From the IMG/VR virus record IMGVR_UViG_3300028146_000009, positions 1 to 25,849 of that record: a stretch of 25,849 bases of DNA. One strand, given 5' to 3'. The position numbers and the translations under genes were made by a program. The stretch's first letter is position 1; each line of letters opens with the position of its first letter. This DNA comes from a virus. The notes under the pieces were generated by a model, which saw only the letters and a list, made by a program, of their open reading frames with translations, had not been told where the DNA came from and did no database searches. Positions 11,592-19,985 of the stretch are shown in pieces.

Positions 11592-13523
11592 ATGATGCAA
11601 ATGGCAAATGAAAAATACATCAGATTAGCTAAAAATTTTACAGATCGAGGAATTCTAATTACACCAGATAAAATCAAAGATCACGTAAAGAATCCAGAAA
11701 TTCCACATTACATCTCTCCATATTATTATAATCAAGAACATTTTAATAAATTCAAAGAAACTGGAAGTGTTGCCGGTTTTGAGAATCTTTTTACCGATAA
11801 AATTTGGTGGGACTTTGACTCCAAAGAAAAACTCACTTTTGCTAAAAATGATACTTTAACTTTAATTGAAAGACTTTCCAAACATGTTGATCAAAATAAA
11901 ATTGAAATATTTTTTTCTGGATCAAAAGGATTTCATGTTGTTTTAAACTTAAATCGTGAATTAAATCAAAAACAAGTTAAAAAAGTTGCAATGGATTTCG
12001 CTAAAGATCTCAAAACTTTTGATACTGTAGTTTATAACGAAAATCGCTATCTAAGACTCGTTGGAACGAAACATCAAGAAACTGATTTCTATAAAATCCC
12101 ATTAACATTTGATGAACTAAAAAATCTAAAAAAACCTAGTGATCTTTATGAAAAGGCCAAATCGCCCGCAAAAGACTACAAATCACTTGAAAAAGTAGAA
12201 ATGGATGATTCCTGGTTTGAAATTAAAGAAGTTGAAGCTGAAATTAAATCTCAATCTTTATCAATGGATTTCGATCTTTCCACAAAACCAAGGAATTGGA
12301 AAGCTTCAAAATGGGCATTGATGCAAGGATTTTTCAAAGGCGGTGAAAGAGATAATTCCATGATGGTTTTGTCCGCGACTTTAAAAGCAATGGGCTACGA
12401 TGAAACTCAAACTTATAGTCTTTGTAAAGATGCACTTAAAAAGTCTTGGAAACGCTATGGAGAAGGTGAATTTTCAAAAGAAGATCTATGGAATATTATA
12501 GAGCGCACTTTTTCTAAAAAAGATCTGGGTCAATATTCTGAAAAAACTGACATGTTTCTTCAAAAGAAAGCAGAAGAACTGGGAATTAAAGAACTTACAA
12601 CTTCTGAAATTGTAGACATAAAAGGAGCTTTAAGAATCTATAAAGATTATGCCAAAAATATTTCAAAACTTACTTTAAGAACCGGCATTAAAGAGTTAGA
12701 TGAAAAGCAAAGAATAACTGTTGGAATGGCTTTTGGAATTGTGGCTGCCCCAGGAAGCGGAAAAACCACACTAGCCCTCACAATGCTCCATTCAATGTCT
12801 AAAGAAGGAGAACTTTGTATATTTTTCTCCTACGATATGTATGCACCATTAATTGTCCAAAAAATTATACAGAAGCACTGGAAAGGTAAAGAAAATATTA
12901 ATGAAGTCTTTAAAAAATACGAAGCAAATGATCAAGAATTTGTAGACAAGGTCGAGGCCTTGATAACTTCAGAATATCCTAATGTAAAATTTTGTTTTGA
13001 AACAGGTCAAAGTATTGAAGATATTTATATTGCAATTAGAAATGCAGAACAAACTTATGGAAAGAAATGTAAATTTGTCGTAATTGATTATAATGAACTT
13101 GTGATTTCAGATGTGGCCGATCCAACTCAAGGGTCAAATAAAACTGCGCAACAAGTAAGAGCTATGGCCCAAAAAGAACAACTTTGCGTCCTAAGTCTTT
13201 TCCAACCTTCAAAGGTCACAGGAGATCCTTCCTCTGAAATTATGTCTTATCGCGCAGCAAAAGGTGGCAGTGGAATTGAACAAAGCCTCCGTTTAATGCT
13301 TGGAGTTTCAAGGCCTGGATATGATCCAAATGATCCGGACAATGATAAATTCTTAAATCTTAAAGTATTAAAAAACAATATGGGTCAAATTTTTGCCGTA
13401 GATCTTCATTGGGATGGTTACAAAGGGGAAATTAGATCTTTAACTCCAAGTGAAAAAGTTGAACTTGGAACTTTAAGACAAGCAAAAAAAGATGAAAAGG
13501 CTGGGAATGATGAACCGTGGTAA
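11592..13523 (+). CDS. AEP-type primase fused to DnaB-like helicase
   Basis: A 643-residue fusion. Residues 70-165 carry the motifs of the archaeo-eukaryotic primase superfamily: DFD (D74, D76), FFSGSKGFHV (H115), and FDTVVYNENRYLRLVGTKH (D144, R152/R155). Residues 235-310 look like a helical primase C-terminal linker (PriCT-like). Residues 360-620 are a RecA-fold helicase: Walker A APGSGKTT near 386-393, Walker B FVVIDY with D499, a Q538 sensor in LSLFQPS, and IEQSLRLML. Synthesis of primers coupled to duplex unwinding at the fork is expected. AAGGA is placed for ATG 11592, first gene after the terminator and structured RNA. T7 gp4 has the same role but with an unrelated TOPRIM primase. Confidence 0.8.
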   Translation: MMQMANEKYIRLAKNFTDRGILITPDKIKDHVKNPEIPHYISPYYYNQEHFNKFKETGSVAGFENLFTDKIWWDFDSKEKLTFAKNDTLTLIERLSKHVDQNKIEIFFSGSKGFHVVLNLNRELNQKQVKKVAMDFAKDLKTFDTVVYNENRYLRLVGTKHQETDFYKIPLTFDELKNLKKPSDLYEKAKSPAKDYKSLEKVEMDDSWFEIKEVEAEIKSQSLSMDFDLSTKPRNWKASKWALMQGFFKGGERDNSMMVLSATLKAMGYDETQTYSLCKDALKKSWKRYGEGEFSKEDLWNIIERTFSKKDLGQYSEKTDMFLQKKAEELGIKELTTSEIVDIKGALRIYKDYAKNISKLTLRTGIKELDEKQRITVGMAFGIVAAPGSGKTTLALTMLHSMSKEGELCIFFSYDMYAPLIVQKIIQKHWKGKENINEVFKKYEANDQEFVDKVEALITSEYPNVKFCFETGQSIEDIYIAIRNAEQTYGKKCKFVVIDYNELVISDVADPTQGSNKTAQQVRAMAQKEQLCVLSLFQPSKVTGDPSSEIMSYRAAKGGSGIEQSLRLMLGVSRPGYDPNDPDNDKFLNLKVLKNNMGQIFAVDLHWDGYKGEIRSLTPSEKVELGTLRQAKKDEKAGNDEPW

Positions 13524-13815
13524 ACTCTTTGATATTTTTTTGGGAGAAAATGTTATAATTACAATTGACACTTTAAGTTCTGTAACTCATACTTCAGAAC
13601 ATGGAACTATAATTGAATCTTATCCAACGGAATACTCTGGAATCCTACTGGATTATGATGAAGAAAACTTTTACCTCGGCGATTTAATTTCCGGCGTCCG
13701 AGAGGCGATTCCAAAAGCGCGCAGGATTAATATAAAACTAGATGATGGAATGGAAATTGTAAATAAAGTTTTGGAACAAATGCCAGATCCCCAAACTGAG
13801 GAGGATGTAAATTGA
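13507..13815 (+). CDS. hypothetical small beta-rich protein (102 aa)
   Basis: Starts within the end of the primase-helicase gene; I take ATG 13507, with AAAAGG at 13495-13500 upstream; ATG 13492 is the longer option. The sequence (GENVIITIDTL ... YSGILLDYDEENFYLGD) resembles Sm/SH3-like beta barrels that often accompany phage replication genes. Acidic C-terminus. Unknown function. Confidence 0.65.
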   Translation: MMNRGKLFDIFLGENVIITIDTLSSVTHTSEHGTIIESYPTEYSGILLDYDEENFYLGDLISGVREAIPKARRINIKLDDGMEIVNKVLEQMPDPQTEEDVN

Positions 13816-14135
13816 AAAGAGAAGAACAAATTCAAAAAGCTGCTAAAGAAATAGTTCAACAAACTTTCAAAGTGGTTGATGAATATTTTATAAGTCATGG
13901 TGATGAAGAAATGTATTGGATAAAATTAGGAGCACAATGGGCCGATGAAAATCCAAGATGGGAATTTGAAGGCGCAGATGTACTAACTTCTTTAGATTCT
14001 AAAATTCAAAGTCTTGAAGAAAAACTATTAAAAGCAAAAGAAGCTCTAAAAGAAATATTGGAATTTCATTTTTATGGACATCACGCTAAAAAATTTAAAC
14101 AAATATTAAAAGAATTAAATGACCCCCGAACTTAA
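13812..14135 (+). CDS. hypothetical coiled-coil protein (107 aa)
   Basis: Begins at TTG 13812, overlapping the previous stop as TTGA, with a strong GAGGAGG at 13798-13804 that decides this unusual start. Contains a Trp-rich middle (MYWIKLGAQWADENPRWEFEG) and a coiled coil at residues 60-100 (SKIQSLEEKLLKAKEALKEILEF). Such WIKLGAxWAxxNP-type proteins occur in many phages with unknown role. Confidence 0.7.
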   Translation: MKREEQIQKAAKEIVQQTFKVVDEYFISHGDEEMYWIKLGAQWADENPRWEFEGADVLTSLDSKIQSLEEKLLKAKEALKEILEFHFYGHHAKKFKQILKELNDPRT

Positions 14136-14385
14136 TGAAAAACTGACCCTCGTTGAATGCGCATTAATCTCCGAAGCAGATTATCTTGAAGTTTCGTATC
14201 AGAATGGGTATATTTATATTTTACTATCAAAACGTGAGTACAAATATTATACTTTAAGTGAAAGAATTTATTCAGTGTTTGAATTATTAAAACTTACGGT
14301 GCCTGAAATTTTATATGAACATCCATTTTTGATTGAAACTTTTAGCGAACCTGAATTAACCAATTTAATGAAAATGTATTTATGA
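14119..14385 (+). CDS. hypothetical protein (88 aa)
   Basis: Overlaps the previous gene by 17 bases and the next by ATGA. Aromatic-rich beta stretch (YLEVSYQNGYIYILLSKREYKYYTL) then a helix (IYSVFELLKLTVPEIL). No catalytic motif recognised. Confidence 0.65.
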   Translation: MTPELNEKLTLVECALISEADYLEVSYQNGYIYILLSKREYKYYTLSERIYSVFELLKLTVPEILYEHPFLIETFSEPELTNLMKMYL

Positions 14386-14675
14386 AAAAATATTTAATAT
14401 CTAAAAAAGATCAAATTGAATATAAAAATGCTACCGGACTTGATTTAAAAAAAGAAAAACGCCGCACAGGGACTTCAACAGCGATTGCTTTGGAAACTAT
14501 TGCAAAATCTATTAGAAATCCAAACGAAGAAATTAGAATAATTGATCATTTTCCAACTAGACAAGCCGATAAACATTTAATGAAAACAATTTATTATATG
14601 ATTGAATCTTTAAATTTAGTTGGATTTGAATTTAATAAAACTGAATTAACTATAAAATTTAATCTTTATGAATGA
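14382..14675 (+). CDS. hypothetical basic protein (97 aa)
   Basis: ATGA-coupled before and overlapping the polymerase start by 8 bases. Contains RRTGTSTAIALETIAKSI, which reads like a Gly/Thr-rich loop followed by a helix, as in a degraded or minimal P-loop-like pattern, but no full Walker motif. Lys/Arg-rich N-terminus. No family recognised. Confidence 0.65.
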   Translation: MKKYLISKKDQIEYKNATGLDLKKEKRRTGTSTAIALETIAKSIRNPNEEIRIIDHFPTRQADKHLMKTIYYMIESLNLVGFEFNKTELTIKFNLYE

Positions 14676-16191
14676 AGAACTTCTTTATGGAAAATCTAAA
14701 ATAAATCGAATCGTAAGCCTGGAGGTTAATGATAATGAAATTGAAATCTTCATTCGTGATGAAAATGGTGATCTTCAAAAACAATATACAACTACTCGCC
14801 ATTGGATTCTAACAAATGATCCAAAATCTCAATGGAAAAAATTAAAAGGAAACAATTATTACCAATATGGATGCCAGTTTGAATGCCGCCGAGAATTTGA
14901 AAAAAAGCGAAGAGATTTAAAAAAAGCTGGTAAAGACATTTATTCCATTTATGATCCAAAAGAAAGTTCAATGGTTCTAAAAGGAATTTGCTATTACAAA
15001 GATCTAAAGCCCTCAGATTTAGCAATTCTTTCATTCGATTTAGAAACTACCGGACTTTTTCATAATAAAGATAGTAAAGTTTTATTAATTTCTAATACTT
15101 TTAGAGATTCAAAGGGGCAAATCATAAAAAAACTATTCTGCTACGACGAATTTCCATGCCAAGAAACAATGCTGCTTGCCTGGTGTGACTGGATTATGAG
15201 AATGGATCCCGATATTATTACGGGGCATAATATAAATAGTTTTGATTTTAGGTATTTAAATTTTATAGCAGATGGGCTTCCATTAAAATTAGGCCGCGAT
15301 AATTCTCCCCTTGAAATTACTCATTATGAATCCAAATTCCGCAAAGACGGGTCCCAAGATCTTCCTTATAATAAATGCAAAATTTATGGCAGGGAGATTG
15401 TGGATACGATGTTCCTCGCATATAAATATGACTTCGCTAGAAATTATCCAAGTTATGGATTAAAACCAATTATTGCTTATGAAAAACTAGAAAAACCCGG
15501 CAGAACTTTTTACGATGCTTCAAAAATCAGGGAAAATTATAAAAATCCTATAGAATGGGAAAAAATTAAGGAATATGCAAAAGATGATGCCGATGATTCT
15601 TTAGCACTTTTTGACCTTATGGCCCCAGCTCAATTTTACCTAGCCCGCAGCATACCTAAATCTTTCCAAGCAATTACTGAAAGTGCAACTGGTAGTCAAT
15701 TAAATTCATTTTTAGTTCGGTCTTATTTACAAAATGGACATTCAATCCCTAAAGCTTCTCAATTAGATAAGGTAAAAGGGGGAATTTCCTTTGGAATCCC
15801 TGGAATCTATTCAAATGTTATTAAAATCGATTTAAAATCTGCTTATCCAAGTCAAATCCTCAGATTCAAACTATTCGATCCTGAGAAAGATCCTGAAGGT
15901 AATTTTTATAAAATGGTCCATCATTTCACATATGAACGATTTGATCTAAAAGCGCAATATAAGGCCACTGGCGATAAATATTTCTCCGACCGGGAGCAAG
16001 CATCGAAAATTGTAATAAATAGCGCCTACGGGCTTATGAACACTCCAGGACTAAATTTTAATAATAGTTCAATTGCAAATAAAATCACAGAAGAAACTAG
16101 ACAAACTATAGAAATGGCATTACAATGGGCTTCAGGTAAAGGAATGGATTTTTATAAGCAATATATGAAAGAAGAGGAAATTGATGTATAA
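14668..16191 (+). CDS. B-family DNA polymerase, N-terminal part (exonuclease and motifs A, B)
   Basis: 507 residues. The 3'-5' exonuclease has all three motifs: FDLE (D124, E126), GHNINSFD (N188, D193), YAKDD (Y303, D307). The polymerase part has motif A DLKSAYPS (D388) and motif B KIVINSAYG (K447, N451, Y454), only about 60 residues apart, a compact palm/fingers. The frame ends at TAA 16189-16191 after a helix, exactly before motif C, which is encoded in the gene starting at 16318 in the same frame. The two products must assemble to make an active polymerase. Coupled to a 45-residue gene whose ATG 16184 overlaps its end. Confidence 0.88.
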   Translation: MNEELLYGKSKINRIVSLEVNDNEIEIFIRDENGDLQKQYTTTRHWILTNDPKSQWKKLKGNNYYQYGCQFECRREFEKKRRDLKKAGKDIYSIYDPKESSMVLKGICYYKDLKPSDLAILSFDLETTGLFHNKDSKVLLISNTFRDSKGQIIKKLFCYDEFPCQETMLLAWCDWIMRMDPDIITGHNINSFDFRYLNFIADGLPLKLGRDNSPLEITHYESKFRKDGSQDLPYNKCKIYGREIVDTMFLAYKYDFARNYPSYGLKPIIAYEKLEKPGRTFYDASKIRENYKNPIEWEKIKEYAKDDADDSLALFDLMAPAQFYLARSIPKSFQAITESATGSQLNSFLVRSYLQNGHSIPKASQLDKVKGGISFGIPGIYSNVIKIDLKSAYPSQILRFKLFDPEKDPEGNFYKMVHHFTYERFDLKAQYKATGDKYFSDREQASKIVINSAYGLMNTPGLNFNNSSIANKITEETRQTIEMALQWASGKGMDFYKQYMKEEEIDV

Positions 16192-16321
16192 TGTATATAT
16201 TACTTACAATAAAAAATATAATCCTACTAAATGGACTATTAATTCCTATAAAGAAGTTTTACAACAAATATTAAATTTAAATAGATATCCAGTAAAATCA
16301 ATAAAAATTGTTAAAAAATGA
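16184..16321 (+). CDS. small protein inserted between polymerase halves (45 aa)
   Basis: ATG 16184 overlaps the end of the polymerase N-part by 8 bases; its TGA 16319-16321 overlaps the ATG of the C-part (ATGA). The product (MYNVYITYNKKYNPTKW ... VKSIKIVKK) is small, basic and aromatic, with no homing endonuclease motif. At about 126 intervening bases the interruption is too short for a known self-splicing intron. It may be a relic of a mobile gene that split the polymerase, or a real linker/assembly protein. Confidence 0.6.
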   Translation: MYNVYITYNKKYNPTKWTINSYKEVLQQILNLNRYPVKSIKIVKK

Positions 16322-17025
16322 TTTATAATTTCCAAATTTGCAATACAGATACCGATTCAATCAGTTTTTGTACTGAAAATCAAAAATACATTGTAAAAAG
16401 AGCCCGAGAAGAGTTAGTGAAAGAAATTAATGAAATTAGCCCGGAATTTATGGAATGGGCCGATGATGGTTATTATAAAAAATTTATTATCCTAAAAGCT
16501 AAAAACTATATAACCCAAGATGAAGATGGAAAAGTAAAATACAAAGGTTCCGGCCTCAAATCATCCAAACTTGAACCTGCTCTCAAAGAATTCCTGTATA
16601 AAATCATCGATTCCATTTTAAATGAAACCTACAATTATTCTGAAATCTATCAAGAATATGTGAACGAAATTCTAAATTTAAAAGATATAAAACGTTGGGT
16701 GAGTAAAAAAACAATCTCAAATAAAACTATGACTTCTGAACGATCCAATGAGACTAAAATAAAATATGCAATTCAGGGAAAAGAATATGTGGAAGGGGAC
16801 AAAGTATCAACTTATTTTAAAAAAGATGGAAGTTTAAGTCTTATTGAAGATTATAAAAACGATCACGATCCAGAACAACTTCTAGGACGATTATACTCGG
16901 TTTCAAAAATATTTACTGGAAAAGACCAAAAAACACATGGAATTATTCCAAAAGAGACTTTTTTAAACTATTCATTAAAAAAGAACTTTAAATTACTTCA
17001 GGAATTTGGTAATATAAAGAAATGA
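16318..17025 (+). CDS. B-family DNA polymerase, C-terminal part (motif C and thumb)
   Basis: 235 residues starting MIYNFQICNTDTDSISF; the DTDS of motif C (D11, D13) provides the second catalytic metal site. A following ILKAKNYIT (KxY-type, binding primer-template) and the lysine-rich thumb complete the polymerase. Joined to the end of the N-part it would give an uninterrupted polymerase with no obvious missing residue. Starts at ATG 16318 (ATGA overlap), with no strong Shine-Dalgarno, so translational coupling is likely. Motif C has CNTDTDS instead of YGDTDS. Confidence 0.85.
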   Translation: MIYNFQICNTDTDSISFCTENQKYIVKRAREELVKEINEISPEFMEWADDGYYKKFIILKAKNYITQDEDGKVKYKGSGLKSSKLEPALKEFLYKIIDSILNETYNYSEIYQEYVNEILNLKDIKRWVSKKTISNKTMTSERSNETKIKYAIQGKEYVEGDKVSTYFKKDGSLSLIEDYKNDHDPEQLLGRLYSVSKIFTGKDQKTHGIIPKETFLNYSLKKNFKLLQEFGNIKK

Positions 17026-17237
17026 CTTTTTGTAAATATTGTGGTGATGAAATTAGAAGTACTGGAGGTTGTATGAAAATCAATTGTCAGCAAATTTCCA
17101 TGGGAATAACAAATCAGACGCAATATAATCAAAATCCTCATAGAACTTGTAATTGTCATCAATGTACTTGGCTTAGAGCTTCACAAATAGATAGAGAACT
17201 AGTTAAACTGAAAATTTTAGGTAATGATGGAGAATAA
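17022..17237 (+). CDS. small Cys-rich zinc-binding protein (71 aa)
   Basis: ATGA overlap with the polymerase C-part. MTFCKYCGDEI gives a C-x2-C, with further Cys at 17 and 22, and CNCHQC near residue 43-48, enough for one or two zinc sites. Ends with two consecutive TAA. Role unknown; the type is common among phage accessory proteins. Confidence 0.7.
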   Translation: MTFCKYCGDEIRSTGGCMKINCQQISMGITNQTQYNQNPHRTCNCHQCTWLRASQIDRELVKLKILGNDGE

Positions 17238-17242
17238 TAAAA

Positions 17243-17374
17243 ATTGCAAAACATGATTGGATTTGTAAAGTTCCACCATTTAAATTTCCTAGAAAATGTG
17301 TAAAATGTGGTCTAAGAGAATTAGCAACTGAAGAAAATGAATTAGAACTTGCTGAAGGTTATGATGAAATATGA
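17243..17374 (+). CDS. mini zinc-ribbon protein with non-standard start (43 aa)
   Basis: The frame is open from 17228 to TGA 17372-17374 and contains KHDWICKVPP then RKCVKCGLRE, giving H4, C8, C19, C22, a typical phage mini zinc ribbon. No ATG, GTG or TTG is available in frame; GGAG at 17229-17232 stands before ATT 17243 (10 bases) and ATA 17237. I favour ATT, as in infC. The next gene's ribosome site and start lie inside its end. The alternative is translation by frameshift from the gene upstream, or a decayed gene. Confidence 0.5.
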   Translation: MAKHDWICKVPPFKFPRKCVKCGLRELATEENELELAEGYDEI

Positions 17375-18440
17375 TTTAAGTGAATTCGAAAAACTAGTAG
17401 GATCTAGCCACCTAAGAAAGGCTGAAACTGAAGACTTGGTCCTTTATACTTATACCGAATTAACTACTTATGAAAAGTATTGGAATGATTTCACAAGAAA
17501 CTCAAGAGGTTTAATTCTAGAAAAATCTACAGGCCAAGTTGTTGCAAAACCTTTTCCTAAATTTTTCAATCTGGGAGAAATGCCTGAAACCCAACTTCCT
17601 AATCTTCCAAATGAAGCATATAAAGTTTATGAAAAGGTTGACGGATCTTTAGGAATTATTTATTTTCATAAAGGATGGAAAATTGCAACTAGAGGATCTT
17701 TCTCCAGCCCACAGGCTTTAAAAGCCACTGAATTGCTAAAAAAATACGAATTATACTATTTAAGAACCGATTGCACTTTTTTGGTCGAAATTATCTATCC
17801 AGATAATAAAATCGTCGTTAATTATAAAGGTGAAGAAAAATTAGTATTTCTGGGTGGTTATGAAAATGACACCGGAAAAGAATTAATATTCGAAGAATGC
17901 CCGATTAATGGAATGGAATCAGCAAAATCTTACAATTATACAATAAATGAAATGATTGAGTTGCAAAAAACTTTATCAAAGGATCAAGAAGGATTCGTTG
18001 TAAGATTTGAATCTGGGCTTCGATTAAAAATTAAAGGTAAAGAGTATTTAAAAATTCATAAAATTATTTCAAATTTAAGTCCTATAAGTTTCTGGGAAAC
18101 AATGATCGAAGGAAAAGTTCCAAAAGAATACCTCGTTCAAATTCCAGAAGAATTTAAAAAAGACTTTGAATCAATTGTAGAAACTTTAGAAAATAATTAT
18201 GAAATAGTTCAATCAGAATTAATGCAAGATTTTGAAAAACTTCCAATTACCCAAGATAATGATTGTAGAAAACAAATTGGATTATTTCTAAAAACGGATC
18301 ATGATCTAAAGCACCCAGATGGAATGTTCCCGTTTTATTTGGGAAATCATAAAGCTGTAAATAGTTATATAATGAAAAGAATTCGACCACATGGAAATAA
18401 TTTAGAATTAAAGAATCAATCGGACTTCCAATTAGAATGA
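17361..18440 (+). CDS. T4 Rnl1-like RNA ligase
   Basis: 359 residues (T4 Rnl1 is 374). Motif I is KVDGS with K92 as the AMP-accepting lysine; upstream RNSRGLILE is typical. TRGSF (motif Ia/II region), FLVEII (motif IIIa), GFVVRFESGLRLKIKGKEYL (motifs IV-V) follow in the expected order. Such ligases join 5'-phosphate and 3'-OH RNA ends, classically repairing tRNAs cut by host anticodon nucleases. GAAGG stands before ATG 17361; ATG 17364 is equally possible. No polynucleotide kinase/phosphatase partner is in the window, so it may lie elsewhere. Confidence 0.9.
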   Translation: MMKYDLSEFEKLVGSSHLRKAETEDLVLYTYTELTTYEKYWNDFTRNSRGLILEKSTGQVVAKPFPKFFNLGEMPETQLPNLPNEAYKVYEKVDGSLGIIYFHKGWKIATRGSFSSPQALKATELLKKYELYYLRTDCTFLVEIIYPDNKIVVNYKGEEKLVFLGGYENDTGKELIFEECPINGMESAKSYNYTINEMIELQKTLSKDQEGFVVRFESGLRLKIKGKEYLKIHKIISNLSPISFWETMIEGKVPKEYLVQIPEEFKKDFESIVETLENNYEIVQSELMQDFEKLPITQDNDCRKQIGLFLKTDHDLKHPDGMFPFYLGNHKAVNSYIMKRIRPHGNNLELKNQSDFQLE

Positions 18441-18613
18441 ATAAAATAACTGACCATAATTGTGCTTGGAAAAGTCAAGAAAAATATAATGATATATTTA
18501 ATAAACAATTTTATAAAATAAATACTTATATGTGTGATTTTTTTAAAAAACAAAAAACATATGATTCTCAGGTATATAAATATCCATTTAAAACTTTTAA
18601 AAAGGACGTCTAA
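18437..18613 (+). CDS. hypothetical small protein (58 aa)
   Basis: ATGA overlap with the ligase and TAATG with the ATPase. Basic and aromatic (Phe/Tyr/Lys-rich), with two Cys (C9, C33) and His-Asn-Cys-Ala-Trp near the start. No family recognised; its exact fit between two genes supports it. Confidence 0.6.
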   Translation: MNKITDHNCAWKSQEKYNDIFNKQFYKINTYMCDFFKKQKTYDSQVYKYPFKTFKKDV

Positions 18614-19590
18614 TGGCCGAACATTTTAAAGTGAAATTAATAACTGATTTATCAAAAATTGATAAAACTTTCACATTTCCAACTTCAGATTTCGCGACTT
18701 TAACTCCCGATGGAAAATTTATTCAACTGGAATATGTTGAAGAAGATACAAAAGTTGAACCCTATAAAGTTCGACCGGGGATCTGGGCTATTCAAAAAAC
18801 AATGCAAGGTCTCAAGCTTTTTGAAACCTCTTTCATTGAAGATAAAGTTTTAGAAGAATTCGCACAAACTAAAGATGTGCTGGATAAAATTGACTGCTTT
18901 TTTAATCGATTGCATATTTATAAAAAACGAAATATTGAAGTTCCCATCCGCCGCATGTTACTATATGGCCCCGCAGGGACTGGAAAAACAACCATACTTT
19001 CAGTTTCATCTCGAAAATATGTAAAAGATAATGAAACTGCTGTAATTCTCTGGCATACTGATAAATTTGAATCCTACCAAGTAAAGGATTTTATTAAAGC
19101 TTTTGATTATACGGAAGTTAAGAAACTTATTTTAATTGTGGAAGATATTGGAGGGGTTGAGCAAAAAGAAGTAAACAGACCTTCAGATTCAAGCCTTCTT
19201 TCCCTTTTAGACAATCAAGAAAAGACCTTTAAAATCCCCACAATGATTATTGCGACCACAAATCATCCTGAAACGTTCCTAGGGAACCTTATGAATAGGC
19301 CTGGAAGGTTCTCAGACAAGATTGAGGTCACTTTTCCGGGGTCCAAGGCACGTCAAGCCCTTTTAGCATTTTTCGCGCAAGGTGAGACCATTACGGACGA
19401 ATTAAACACTCTTATTGGATCTGAGAAATGTAAGGAATTCACAGTAGATCATTTAAAGGAAATATTCCTACGATCTGATCTTTATGGGAGAACCCCCCTA
19501 GAAGTAACCCATGAATTATTAGCTGAAATTAAAAAGTATGAAAATGCATTCTCAGGAAAAAATACTCGTATGGGATTTGCAATTGATTAA
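18613..19590 (+). CDS. AAA+ ATPase
   Basis: 325 residues. An N-terminal domain of about 110 residues is followed by an AAA+ core: Walker A GPAGTGKT (119-126), Walker B LILIVEDIGG (172-181), sensor 1 ATTNHPE (N217), and NRPGRFSDKIEV with the arginine-finger region. The NRPGRFD-type ending resembles FtsH/BCS1-like classical AAA proteins rather than clamp-loader subunits. A C-terminal helical lid follows. It probably remodels a protein or nucleoprotein complex; substrate unknown. Starts at ATG 18613 (TAATG). Confidence 0.82.
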   Translation: MAEHFKVKLITDLSKIDKTFTFPTSDFATLTPDGKFIQLEYVEEDTKVEPYKVRPGIWAIQKTMQGLKLFETSFIEDKVLEEFAQTKDVLDKIDCFFNRLHIYKKRNIEVPIRRMLLYGPAGTGKTTILSVSSRKYVKDNETAVILWHTDKFESYQVKDFIKAFDYTEVKKLILIVEDIGGVEQKEVNRPSDSSLLSLLDNQEKTFKIPTMIIATTNHPETFLGNLMNRPGRFSDKIEVTFPGSKARQALLAFFAQGETITDELNTLIGSEKCKEFTVDHLKEIFLRSDLYGRTPLEVTHELLAEIKKYENAFSGKNTRMGFAID

Positions 19591-19783
19591 ATTAAATCAT
19601 GAAGAAGCGCAAGCTTTTAATAAAAAATTTAATCGTAGAAGCTGGAAAATTGTTGAAGAAGATGATTATCGAATGAATGATCATGATTTTAGATTTCAGG
19701 GATTTGAATTTTTAATAAATGAACAAAGAGATCAAATTCAGCCTTATTCCTGCCGGGCAGATTTAGTGGATTTTAATGATTAA
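19583..19783 (+). CDS. hypothetical protein (66 aa)
   Basis: The frame overlaps the ATPase end. I take TTG 19583, giving MIKLNHEEAQAF and the usual short overlap with the stop at 19588-19590; an ATG at 19538 would impose a long out-of-frame overlap. Acidic-aromatic protein, no known motif. Start uncertain. Confidence 0.55.
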   Translation: MIKLNHEEAQAFNKKFNRRSWKIVEEDDYRMNDHDFRFQGFEFLINEQRDQIQPYSCRADLVDFND

Positions 19784-19985
19784 ATTAAATGAATATAAAG
19801 ATTCTAAAGCAATAAAAGAAACTCAGCGAGAAACGGTGAAGATTATTGAAAAATTAACTAATTGTATAGAATCATTGAAAGATTATTCAAAACATATTAA
19901 TATAATGGAATCTATTAGCATTTTACATAATTCTAGAACCCTTTTTGAAATAAAGTTAGATAAATTAAAAAAGGAAGAAAAGTGA
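19776..19985 (+). CDS. hypothetical helical protein (69 aa)
   Basis: Starts inside the end of the preceding gene and ends in GTGA with the next one. Almost entirely helical and charged (KETQRETVKIIEKLTNCIESLKDY), probably a coiled coil. No recognised domain. Confidence 0.65.
   Translation: MIKLNEYKDSKAIKETQRETVKIIEKLTNCIESLKDYSKHINIMESISILHNSRTLFEIKLDKLKKEEK

Noticed and set aside
16192-16317. Group I/II intron or intein in the polymerase
   Set aside because: The interruption is only about 126 bases, filled by a start-stop-coupled small frame, with no intron core and no intein splice motifs.
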